7,392 nt of DNA from Candidatus Melainabacteria bacterium (GTDB taxonomy: Bacteria > Actinomycetota > Actinomycetes > Mycobacteriales > Pseudonocardiaceae), in assembly GCA_903970565.1 (NCBI GenBank), contig CAJCJE010000570.1, forward strand, positions 1-7,392. The letters are read 5' to 3'. The notes beneath the pieces were generated by a model. The model made no database searches. It was not told where the DNA came from and saw nothing but the letters and a program-made list of their open reading frames with translations. Position 1 is the first letter of the stretch, and each line of letters opens with the position of its first letter. Shown one piece after another: positions 1 to 7,128 of the stretch. The position numbers and the translations under genes were made by a program.

Positions 1-125
1 CGCCGATCGCGCTTCGGTTGCGGGTGACCGGGCGGCCGATCATCACCGATCTGGTCGAGCAACTGTCCGAACTGGATGGTGTGCTCTCCGTCGCGACCGG
101 CGAGGCGGAGGAGACCAATGAGTGA
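1..125 (+). CDS. C-terminal fragment of an upstream protein, possibly MgtC/SapB family
   Basis: An open frame entering from the left edge (first complete codon at base 3) runs 40 codons to TGA at 123-125. It ends with a pattern of the type LRVTGRP-IITDLVEQLSELDGV-LSVATGE. That looks like a small beta-alpha-beta ACT-like regulatory tail (strand, glycine turn, amphipathic helix, then a 'DGV.SV' strand). From memory, C-terminal domains of MgtC/SapB-family membrane proteins in actinobacteria end this way, but no transmembrane part lies in the window, so the family is an inference. Third positions are G/C-rich, as in the neighbours. Its last 8 bases overlap the start of the nucleotidyltransferase gene, so the two are probably co-transcribed and translationally coupled. 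Other ACT-tailed proteins are possible. Confidence 0.5.
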   Translation, partial: PIALRLRVTGRPIITDLVEQLSELDGVLSVATGEAEETNE

Positions 126-723
126 GCGCCGGGTCGCCGGCCTGCTGTTGGCGGCCGGCGGCGGCCGGCGCTACGGCCTGCCCAAGGCGCTGGTCGAACT
201 GGACGGTCGGCTGTTCGTGGACTCGGCCGCGCGGGTGCTGCGGGAGGGCGGCTGCGCGCCGGTACTGGTGGTGCTCGGCGCGCGGGCTGGACAGGTCCGA
301 GCCAGGGCCGAGCTGTCCGACTGCCTGGTCGTGGACAATCCACTGTGGACGACGGGGATGGGTTCCTCGCTCCGGGCTGGCCTGACCGCGCTCCGCGAGG
401 TCGGCCAGGCGCGGTCGATCGAGATCGACGCCGTCGCGGTGCTGCCGGTCGACGTGCCGGGGGTGACCGGCGCGGCGGTGCGCCGGGTGCTGGCGATGGC
501 CGGTCCGGCGGCCTTGGTCCGGGCGACTTATGCCGGTATGCCAGGACATCCGGTGCTGATCGGCCGCGAGCACTGGTCCGGAGTGTACGAATCGGCGAAC
601 GGCGATGTCGGCGCCAGGGACTATCTGCGCCGCAATCCGGTCAGTGACGTTCCGTGCGAGGACATCGCCACCGGTCTGGACGTCGACCGGCCGGAGGACC
701 TGCCCGGCTTTTCCGGCTCTTGA
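118..723 (+). CDS. MobA/MocA-like nucleotidyltransferase family protein
   Basis: The 201-residue product resembles the GT-A-fold NTP transferases that include MocA (molybdopterin cytidylyltransferase) and MobA. The nucleotide-binding signature LLAAGGGRRYGLPKAL lies at residues 10-25. A metal-binding 'LPVDVPGVT' segment (Asp112) is at 109-117, GHPVLIGR at 143-150, GDVGARDYLR at 162-171, and the C-terminal 'DVDRPEDL' motif at 188-195. This set and the length are typical of MocA-type cytoplasmic enzymes, which transfer CMP or GMP to molybdopterin. The true substrate cannot be read here, and many paralogues lie outside molybdenum gene clusters. I chose ATG 118 over the upstream ATG at 76 because the family starts just before the P-loop and GGAGGAG (107-113) precedes it. 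The start overlaps the stop of the preceding gene. No molybdenum-enzyme gene is visible nearby. Confidence 0.87.
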   Translation: MSERRVAGLLLAAGGGRRYGLPKALVELDGRLFVDSAARVLREGGCAPVLVVLGARAGQVRARAELSDCLVVDNPLWTTGMGSSLRAGLTALREVGQARSIEIDAVAVLPVDVPGVTGAAVRRVLAMAGPAALVRATYAGMPGHPVLIGREHWSGVYESANGDVGARDYLRRNPVSDVPCEDIATGLDVDRPEDLPGFSGS

Positions 724-748
724 CGCATCGGGCAGAGTGGTATGGACC
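720..748 (+). promoter_or_regulatory. Possible promoter of the SIS-domain gene
   Basis: TTGACG at 720-725, overlapping the nucleotidyltransferase stop codon, is a good -35-like hexamer. The best -10-like match downstream is TATGGA at 741-746, with a short 15-base spacing, so the call is tentative. The proposed -10 lies inside the DasR-like inverted repeat, which would suit repression by occlusion of RNA polymerase. Readthrough from the upstream gene is also possible. Confidence 0.3.
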
Positions 749-751
749 ATT
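736..751. promoter_or_regulatory. DasR/NagR-type (GntR-HutC) operator candidate
   Basis: The 16-mer AGTGGTATGGACCATT agrees at 13 of 16 positions with the known DasR-responsive element AGTGGTCTAGACCACT, including both TGGT and ACCA half-sites. DasR and relatives are HutC-subfamily GntR repressors that respond to amino-sugar phosphates and control GlcNAc/chitin genes in actinobacteria. The site ends 30 bases before the start of a SIS-domain sugar-isomerase-like gene, which fits that regulon. The cognate regulator is not in the window, so a local GntR paralogue is equally possible. Confidence 0.6.
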
Positions 752-781
752 CTTGTTGATCGAGGTGAGGGGCGCCCGGAG

Positions 782-1519
782 ATGACCACCACCAAGCCGA
801 CCACCGCAGCCTTTGACGACACCGTGCACGCCCATCTGCGGCTCGTTGCCGAACACAATGCCGACACCGTGCGCCACGCCGCCGACCTGGTGCTGGAATG
901 CATCACGGCGGACGGCACCGTACTCACCGCAGGGGCCGGGCACTCGCTGGCCGCGGTCGCGGAGACCTTCTACCGGGCCGGCGGCCTCGCCTGCGTCCGG
1001 CCGCTCTACCACCCGGAACTGCTGCCGCTGCACGGCGCGCAGGCCAGCACCACCGCGGAGCGGCGCAGCGGCCTGGCCGCCGAGGTACTCGGCGACAAGC
1101 TGGGCGAACACGACGTGCTGGTGGTCTTCTCCACCTCCGGGGTGAACCCGTACCCGGTCGAGCTGACCGAACTGGCCAGGGCCGCCGGCCGGCCGGTGAT
1201 CGGCGTGACCTCCGGCCCGTCGAGTTCGATCGCGCCACGCCGGGCCGGCGCGACGATCGCCGAGCGGTCCACGGTCGTACTGGACACCCTGGTGCCCTCC
1301 GGGGACTCGACCTACCCGCAGCCGGCGCCGGTCACCGCGCCGATCTCCACCATCGTCAACGCATTCCTGTGGAACGAGCTACTGGTCGCGGTGATCGACA
1401 AGGCCGCCGAGGCCGGCATCGCGGTGCCGCTGTGGCGCAGTTCGAACGTGCCGGGCGGCGATGACGCCAATACCGGCCTGCTCGCGCACTACACGCCGCG
1501 CATCCCGGAACTGCGCTGA
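782..1519 (+). CDS. SIS-domain protein of the UPF0309 family (sugar isomerase-like)
   Basis: The 245-residue product has one sugar-isomerase (SIS) domain, the fold that binds phosphosugars. Visible marks are GAGHS at residues 51-55 in the first phosphosugar-binding loop, 'FSTSGVNPYP' at 116-125 (the Ser/Thr-rich loop), 'GVTSGPSSS' at 141-149, and the C-terminal stretch with 'SNVPGGDDAN' (221-230) and 'YTPRIPEL' (237-244) that I associate with UPF0309 proteins. Family members often sit with GntR regulators and amino-sugar kinases, and are thought to act on sugar phosphates such as GlcNAc-6-P or MurNAc-6-P. The exact reaction is not established. I chose ATG 782 because the family begins shortly before this first helix; the purine-rich GAGGTGAGGG (762-771) and CGGAG (777-781) lie upstream. 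Codons further upstream in frame overlap the previous gene and look non-coding. Regulation by the DasR-like site at 736-751 is likely. Confidence 0.9.
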   Translation: MTTTKPTTAAFDDTVHAHLRLVAEHNADTVRHAADLVLECITADGTVLTAGAGHSLAAVAETFYRAGGLACVRPLYHPELLPLHGAQASTTAERRSGLAAEVLGDKLGEHDVLVVFSTSGVNPYPVELTELARAAGRPVIGVTSGPSSSIAPRRAGATIAERSTVVLDTLVPSGDSTYPQPAPVTAPISTIVNAFLWNELLVAVIDKAAEAGIAVPLWRSSNVPGGDDANTGLLAHYTPRIPELR

Positions 1520-1593
1520 CCGAATCGTCCGGCCACGCCTCCGGCCGCACCGCGCTGGGGCGAGCAGGCCACACTCCTCGCGGGCCCGGTCGG

Positions 1594-1621
1594 TAACCTG
1601 GAGCCACAAGGGACCGGGTCC
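1594..1621 (+). promoter_or_regulatory. Weak promoter-like element before the GT87-like gene
   Basis: TAACCT at 1594-1599 fits the actinobacterial -10 pattern TAnnnT, but no convincing -35 lies 16-18 bases upstream. A small perfect inverted repeat, GGACC-G-GGTCC, follows at 1611-1621, where an operator near the transcription start might be. The gap between the SIS gene and this gene (1520-1648) shows nothing else, including no clear terminator. This is suggestive only. Confidence 0.2.
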
Positions 1622-1648
1622 GACCGGCGCCACGGGGAGGCAATCAGG

Positions 1649-2950
1649 ATGCGGTTACTCGACGCGCCGCGCCGGGTACTCGCCCTCGACGTCGGCTTCT
1701 ACCTGGTTTCCGCCGCGTTCGCCGGCGCCAGCGCGGTGTTCTCCCAGTTCTACGGCTATCGGATCTGGGGGGCGCTCGCGGTGTTCGGCTACCTCGCCGG
1801 ACTCATCCAGGCCCTCGTCCTGCTGACCAACCGGGCGATGCGGCCGGCCACGGGCCGGCTCGGCCGGTGGCTGCGCTCGCGGAACACGCCGATCGGGTTG
1901 ATCGCGCTGCTCGGTCTGGTCATTCCGCTGATCGTGCTGATCATCCGCAGGTTGCAGGGTGTCCCGTGGGCCGAGCAGCCCGAGGTGTGGACGATCGAGC
2001 GGTCCGCGACCCAACTGTTCGCCCACGGCACGCCCTACCTCGATTTCGCCACCCTCGGCCGGCCCCCGGTGGTGGCCGACTACACGCCCTACGGTGTCGC
2101 GATGAGCGTGTTCGGTCTTCCGCACGCGCTGTTCGGGCTGTCCGCGCTGACCGATGCCAGGGTCGCGTTCGCGGTGGTGTCGGTGCTGATCGTCGCGGTC
2201 GCGCTGGCCGTGCTCGACTGGCCCACGGTGCCCACCCGCACCGCGCAACTGGTGCTGGCCGCTCCGCTGACCGCGCTGACCTTCGCGGTGGCCGGCGACG
2301 ATCTGCCGATCGTGGCGCTGCTTCTGCTGGCACTGGCCCTGCTGCACCGCCGCCGCCCGGTGGCCTGCGGCGCGGTGATCGCGGTCGCGGTCAGCATCAA
2401 GCTCACCGCGAGTCCCGCGCTGATCGTGCTCCTCGTCGCGGTGCTGGGCATGTTGGGGGTCCGCGCGCTGCTGAGGTTCCTGGTCGCGGTGCTCGCGGTC
2501 GGCGTGGTGCTCACCGTGCCGGTCCTGCTGGTGGACCCGCGCGACTTCGTCGAGCAGGTCATCAGGTTCCCGCTCGGTATGGGTATCGCGCACTCGCCCG
2601 CCGCCAGTCCGCTGCCCGGCGTGCTGCTCGGCCAACTCGGTCCGGCCGGGCACACGGCCGCGATGGCGTTGATGGTGCTGGCGGCACTGGCGATCGGCGG
2701 CTGGCTGCTGTGGCGACCGCCGCGACTGGCCTCGGACGCCGCGCTGCGCAGCGCGATCGGCCTGGGCCTGGCGATCATGCTGTCCCCGGCCACCCGGTAC
2801 GGCTACCTGGTCTACCCGATCGCGCTGTTCGGCGCGGCGCTCGCCCTGCGAGCACTGGAGAAAACCGCCCAGGCCGACCCGGCGGAGGGCGAGGCCGCAC
2901 CGACCACGACACCGACCACGCAGCCGGCCGAATCGAGTCTCAGTCGCTGA
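1649..2950 (+). CDS. Polytopic membrane glycosyltransferase, GT87/DUF2029-like
   Basis: This 433-residue protein is mostly hydrophobic helices, roughly at residues 11-31, 38-60, 82-101, 172-190, 198-215, 218-233, 238-270, 274-296, 335-354, 367-384 and 386-402. It ends in a polar Thr/Pro/Ala/Glu-rich cytoplasmic-looking tail (403-433). The loop after the third helix carries 'EVWTIERSATQLFAHGTPYLD' with 'YTPYG' near 145-149. Together with 'SIKLTASPALIVLL' (249-262) and 'LSPATRYGYLVYP' (378-390), this resembles the layout of DUF2029/GT87 polyprenyl-phosphate-mannose-dependent enzymes of the GT-C fold. In that group an acidic residue of an extracytoplasmic loop is catalytic; Asp144 and the Glu/Asp residues around 112-132 are candidates. 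The acceptor glycan is unknown. ATG 1649 follows GGGGAGG (1634-1640) by 8 bases. The 3' end overlaps the convergent crotonase gene by 11 bp. Confidence 0.72.
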   Translation: MRLLDAPRRVLALDVGFYLVSAAFAGASAVFSQFYGYRIWGALAVFGYLAGLIQALVLLTNRAMRPATGRLGRWLRSRNTPIGLIALLGLVIPLIVLIIRRLQGVPWAEQPEVWTIERSATQLFAHGTPYLDFATLGRPPVVADYTPYGVAMSVFGLPHALFGLSALTDARVAFAVVSVLIVAVALAVLDWPTVPTRTAQLVLAAPLTALTFAVAGDDLPIVALLLLALALLHRRRPVACGAVIAVAVSIKLTASPALIVLLVAVLGMLGVRALLRFLVAVLAVGVVLTVPVLLVDPRDFVEQVIRFPLGMGIAHSPAASPLPGVLLGQLGPAGHTAAMALMVLAALAIGGWLLWRPPRLASDAALRSAIGLGLAIMLSPATRYGYLVYPIALFGAALALRALEKTAQADPAEGEAAPTTTPTTQPAESSLSR

Positions 2951-3740
2951 GCAGAGCGACGAGTTCGTTCAGCCGGCGCAACTGTGCGGCCCGCTCGGCG
3001 GCCCGCTGCTCCTCGAGGGTTGGATTGCCGGCCGCGCTCGCCAACAGGGCGAGAGTTTCCCGCAGTGCGCCGGGCGCCGGTTTGCGCAGTGCCGCGACCA
3101 GATCGTCGATGGCCTGGTCGAGACCGTCGGTGGGGACGACCGAGTTGACCAGGCCGATCCGCAGCGCTTCCTCGGCGGCGACCCGGCGACCGGTCAGGCA
3201 GATGTCCACGGCGCGCGAGTAGCCGACCGCGCGCACCAGCGGCAGGGTGCCGGTGAGGTCGGGCACCAGGCCCAGCGAGGTCTCGGCCATCGTGAACCGG
3301 GCGTCCTCGGTGGCGATGCGCAGGTCGCAGGCGAGCGCGAGCTGGAAGCCGGCACCGATCGCGTGCCCGTGCACGGCCGCGATGGTCACCCGGCTCGGGT
3401 CCGTCAACCAGACGAAACCCTGCTGGAAGCGGTCGATGATCGCATCACCCCCTGGCGCGGGGGTGCTGGTGATCTCGACGAATCCGGTCTCGCCCTCGAT
3501 TCCTTCCGGGCCGAACATCCTGGTGTCCAGGCCGGCCGAGAACGATCGACCGGAACCCCGGACGACCACGATGCGGACGTCCGGGTCCAGCCGCTCCCCG
3601 ATCTGCTGCAACGCCTCCCACATGCTCGGCTTCTGAGCATTGAGCACGTCAGGGCGATTCAACGTGATGGTCGCGCACTCCGCCGTGACGGCAAGTCGCA
3701 GGCCACCGCGATCCAGCAGGCCAGTATCGATATCCGGCAT
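2940..3740 (-). CDS. Enoyl-CoA hydratase/isomerase (crotonase) family protein
   Basis: The product is a 266-residue cytoplasmic crotonase-fold enzyme of usual length. The oxyanion-hole segments are 'SFSAGLD' (66-72) and 'HGHAIGAGFQLALACD' (124-139); 'LTGRRVAAEEALRIGLV' (182-198) is the typical C-terminal helix. At the two catalytic glutamate positions of rat mitochondrial enoyl-CoA hydratase, the first (Glu144) is Gln133 here and the second (Glu164) is kept as Glu153, in 'MAETSLGLVPDLTGT'. A single glutamate at the second position is more like delta3,delta2-enoyl-CoA isomerases than classical hydratases, so an isomerase or another acyl-CoA reaction is plausible. I chose ATG 3740 because GAGGAG lies 9 bases upstream (3755-3750) and the in-frame extension to 3791 is not family-like. 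The gene has its own palindrome and -10-like sequence, and it converges with the GT87-like gene. Confidence 0.9.
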   Translation of the reverse strand: MPDIDTGLLDRGGLRLAVTAECATITLNRPDVLNAQKPSMWEALQQIGERLDPDVRIVVVRGSGRSFSAGLDTRMFGPEGIEGETGFVEITSTPAPGGDAIIDRFQQGFVWLTDPSRVTIAAVHGHAIGAGFQLALACDLRIATEDARFTMAETSLGLVPDLTGTLPLVRAVGYSRAVDICLTGRRVAAEEALRIGLVNSVVPTDGLDQAIDDLVAALRKPAPGALRETLALLASAAGNPTLEEQRAAERAAQLRRLNELVALLSD

Positions 3741-3812
3741 CGGCACGAACTCCTCAAGGCTGCCAACGCATCGAGGGTCGGAGGCGCCCACCGAAGACCC
3801 GATCGCGCGGTC

Positions 3813-3831
3813 ATTATGTTACCGCGCGGTA
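3813..3831 (-). promoter_or_regulatory. Palindromic operator and -10 of the crotonase gene
   Basis: TACCGCGCGGTA (3820-3831) is a perfect 12-bp palindrome. It sits between the stop of the helix-turn-helix gene (3834) and the crotonase start (3740). Immediately downstream on the minus strand is CATAAT (3818-3813), five of six matches to the -10 consensus. The palindrome therefore occupies the -35/-10 spacer, a classic position for a repressor such as a TetR-family protein. No good TTGACA-like -35 is present, which may mean activator dependence or an extended -10. The regulator is not identified. Confidence 0.45.
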
Positions 3832-3833
3832 GC

Positions 3834-4043
3834 CTACTTCTTCTTGGTGCGCGTCGCACCCCCGCGTCCGCGCAATGTCACCCCGGATTCCGAGAGCACG
3901 CGATGCACGAAGCCATAGGAACGTCCCGTGGACTCCGCGAGAGCTCTGATGCTGGCGCCCTTCTCGTACTTCTTCTTCAGGTCCGCGGCGAGCTTGTCCC
4001 GCGTGGTCCCGGTGATCCGGGCACCCTTCTTCAGGTCAGCCAC
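3834..4043 (-). CDS. Small basic helix-turn-helix DNA-binding protein
   Basis: This 69-residue lysine/arginine-rich protein has a central helix-turn-helix at about residues 31-58: 'SIRALAESTG' as first helix and turn, then 'RSYGFVHRVLSESG' as recognition helix. It is flanked by a basic N-terminal helix ('DKLAADLKKKYEKG') and a Gly/Arg/Lys tail ending in KKK. The arrangement resembles resolvase/HTH_38-like helices and a small conserved actinobacterial protein often annotated only as a helix-turn-helix or possible regulatory protein. From memory, M. tuberculosis Rv1473A, next to the ABC-F gene Rv1473, is a comparable case. The start is GTG 4043, with a GGAAGG-like ribosome site about 10 bases upstream. 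An ATG 17 bases upstream is out of frame. The targets are unknown. With no ligand domain it may act as a small DNA-binding or nucleoid-associated protein. Confidence 0.85.
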   Translation of the reverse strand: MADLKKGARITGTTRDKLAADLKKKYEKGASIRALAESTGRSYGFVHRVLSESGVTLRGRGGATRTKKK

Positions 4044-4231
4044 CTTGCCCCGCCTTCCATGGACTGCAGGTCGGGCCGTATACAGCCCCTATCGCCGCAA
4101 TGATCGAACACGAACGGCCAGAACGCCAGGCGAGTGGAAAAAATCTTCGCTCAGTGATCGGCGTGTCACATCCAGTTGATCATTCATCGGCGATATTGGA
4201 ACATGAACCGAAGACATGTAATCGCAGGTGA
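4044..4231. other. Spacer between ABC-F and helix-turn-helix genes
   Basis: These 188 bases lie between two minus-strand genes and are less GC-rich than the coding sequence around them, notably at 4136-4220. They should hold the helix-turn-helix gene's promoter. On the minus strand, TATACG and CGATAGGGG-type sequences at about 4077-4096 are -10-like, but neither has a good -35. A weak 5-bp stem (ACATG/CATGT, 4201-4219) with a UUCG-containing loop on the minus strand follows the ABC-F stop, without a U-tract. No gene was seen. Confidence 0.4.
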
Positions 4232-5856
<1,625 letters not shown>

Positions 5857-5860
<4 letters not shown>

Positions 5861-5904
5861 AGCAGTACTCCGGGAATGAGTGGCGGATTCGCGCGGGACA
5901 ACAT
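5857..5904 (-). CDS. Possible 15-residue leader peptide before the ABC-F gene
   Basis: ATG at 5904-5902 opens a 15-codon frame reading MLSRANPPLIPGVLL. Its TGA (5859-5857) overlaps the GTG start of the ABC-F gene (5860-5858) as GTGA, and the ABC-F ribosome site lies inside it. Such stop-start overlap suggests translational coupling, and leader peptides control several antibiotic-induced ABC-F genes in other bacteria. However, no strong ribosome site precedes this ATG, and a frame this short can arise by chance. Confidence 0.22.
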
Positions 5905-5905
5905 G

Positions 5906-5929
5906 GTTCGCCGATCGAGACCGGCGAAC
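5906..5929. repeat. 8-bp inverted repeat upstream of the ABC-F gene
   Basis: GTTCGCCG (5906-5913) and CGGCGAAC (5922-5929) are perfect 8-bp inverted arms around an 8-base loop, 46 bases before the ABC-F start. In minus-strand RNA this would be a stable GC-rich stem-loop. No U-tract follows, so a simple terminator of the upstream gene is unlikely in the classical sense. An operator or a leader-RNA structure is possible. The rest of the 5861-6027 gap holds TACGAT-like and TTGACC promoter-like words (minus strand), but no well-spaced pair. Confidence 0.5.
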
Positions 5930-6027
5930 TGGTCAACTACTCATTCGGTGAGAACCACCACGGGACCATCGTACGTGATGTCCGCCGACGAATGTCGCCC
6001 AGTGCCGACACCGGGCTGCGAGATCGC

Positions 6028-6851
6028 TCACTGTGGCGACGGCTCGCCCCGGCTCGACGCCGCAGGACACGTCGATTCAGTCCGGGCCGATCCGGCCTGC
6101 TGGTCCGGTGCCGGCGCACGAACCAGGATCGCCAGACCGAACGCGCGTACCGCCGCCTCGTCGAGCACGATCCGGCTGGGCCGCGGCACGTCGAGCACCC
6201 TCGGCACGGCCAGCGCGAAGACGCCGGCCAGCGCGGGCTCGGCGCGCAACTCGTCCGGGCGCGCCGGTCGCCGCCGAGTACCACCGCGTCCAGCTCGGCC
6301 AGCCGGCCGCCGAGCACCCGCGGGATGTCGCGCGCCGCCGACCGCGGCGCGATCCGGGCCTGACCCGCGTGGCGGCGGGCGAAGCGCTGCCGAGACCAGC
6401 CACCCGCCTTGTTGCGACCGTGTACCGGGCGGTGATCAGTGGCCGAGACGAGGATTCGGCCGGACTCGGCGATGGCGACGCCGTGTCCACCGAGCCGAAC
6501 CAGGACCAGCCCGACACGTCGCGGCCGGGTCAGATGCGCGCATACCGCGTCGACGGCCAGCAGCGGCCGAGCCGGCAGCGCGGCTCGGAGTTCGGCGAGG
6601 GTCTGCCCGACCGGCCCGGCGGGCAGTGGCGGGAAGGGCACCTCGGCGGTCGCGGTGGCCCCGTCACGGGCTTGGACCACGAAGGACGCGACACCCCGCG
6701 CCTCGGCGGCGGCGTCGTCGCTCCCGGTGTCCGGTTCGACCCGTCGAATATCGTCGTGACGCTCCGCGAACCGCTCGAACCAGCCGTCGAGGCGGGCAGT
6801 GGTGACCTCGATCACTTTTTCGCCGCCGGCGGCCGGCCACCTCCTGTTCAT
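6028..6851 (-). pseudogene. acVLRF1-family peptidyl-tRNA hydrolase, frameshifted
   Basis: The product resembles the actinobacterial branch of Vms1-like release factors (VLRF1, related to Vms1/ANKZF1 and eRF1), which free nascent chains from stalled large ribosomal subunits. From ATG 6851 (GTG 6857 also possible), the N-terminal part reads 'PAAGGEKVIEV...LDGWFERFAERH' and continues to the family's Gln-containing loop 'GGWSRQRFARRHAGQA' and 'LDAVVLGGDRRA'. After base 6258 this frame becomes an Arg/Ser/Cys-rich unrelated tail ending at 5937. The expected continuation, 'DELRAEPALAGVFALAVPRVL' with 'DVPRPSRIVLDEAAVRAFG', lies in the adjacent frame from 6255 to TGA at 6028. So one base is missing near the GGG at 6257-6259 (plus strand); restored, the protein is about 275 residues. 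It may be a real mutation or an assembly error. No slippery heptamer is visible. The gene lies upstream of the ABC-F gene on the same strand. Confidence 0.82.
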
Positions 6852-6857
6852 ACGCAC

Positions 6858-7128
6858 CTACTCACGGTGCCACCGAGGCAGGACGGGTCCGAGTGGACCG
6901 CATGTCGAACTGGTCCGTCCGAAAAACGAAACAAGACAATTCAGTTTAACAACGCAAAATTTTAGTAGGTTTACCCACCCGCGTTGCTGGATAAACAATA
7001 TGGGCACCAGTCGCATCAGCAGCGTTCGATCTGAACGTCGTATCGATTGGAGCCAAATGGAGGTGTAACAAACCTCTATACCAAAGTAGGGTAACTCAAA
7101 CGTGATGAAGTGACGACGGGGAGTCACC
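6858..7128. other. AT-richer divergent intergenic region
   Basis: This 271-base spacer separates the minus-strand release-factor gene from the plus-strand XRE-like gene, so both promoters should lie here. Bases about 6920-6985 are strikingly A/T-rich for this genome (runs such as GAAAAACGAAACAAG and CAAAATTTTAG). Short inverted repeats occur at 6886-6899 (GGTCC/GGACC), 7023-7037 (CGTTC/GAACG) and 7060-7076 (GAGGT/ACCTC). TAGGGT (7087-7092) is a -10-like word for the rightward gene. An open frame antisense across 6858-7247 is not convincing as a gene. Confidence 0.55.
7060..7076. promoter_or_regulatory. Inverted repeat upstream of the XRE-like gene
   Basis: GAGGT (7060-7064) and ACCTC (7072-7076) form 5-bp arms around GTAACAA. 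They lie just before the -10-like words TATACC (7077-7082) and TAGGGT (7087-7092), and end 52 bases before the ATG at 7129. GTAAC recurs at 7091-7095. The position would suit autoregulation by the helix-turn-helix protein, but the arms are short. Confidence 0.25.

Noticed and set aside
1655..2653. A 332-codon minus-strand frame
   Set aside because: Antisense shadow of the membrane protein; extreme Gln/His/Arg/Asp composition and no recognizable domain.
1867..3222. A 451-codon plus-strand frame within the GT87-like and crotonase genes
   Set aside because: Arg/Ala/Gly-rich shadow translation overlapping a clear membrane protein gene in another frame; no motifs or ribosome site.
4201..4219. Stem ACATG/CATGT after the ABC-F stop as a terminator
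   Set aside because: Only 5 bp, moderate GC and no U-tract on the minus strand; too weak to call.
5937..6255. The Arg/Ser-rich C-terminal tail of the release-factor frame as genuine protein
   Set aside because: It loses family similarity and codon bias at once, while the adjacent frame carries the expected C-terminal sequence.
6886..6899. GGTCC-GAGT-GGACC as a GntR/DasR operator
   Set aside because: Half-sites are inverted relative to TGGT...ACCA and the arms are only 5 bp; probably chance in GC-rich DNA.
7023..7037. CGTTC-GATCT-GAACG as a LexA (SOS) box
   Set aside because: Actinobacterial LexA sites read GAAC-N4-GTTC; here the half-sites are in the opposite order with a 5-base spacer.
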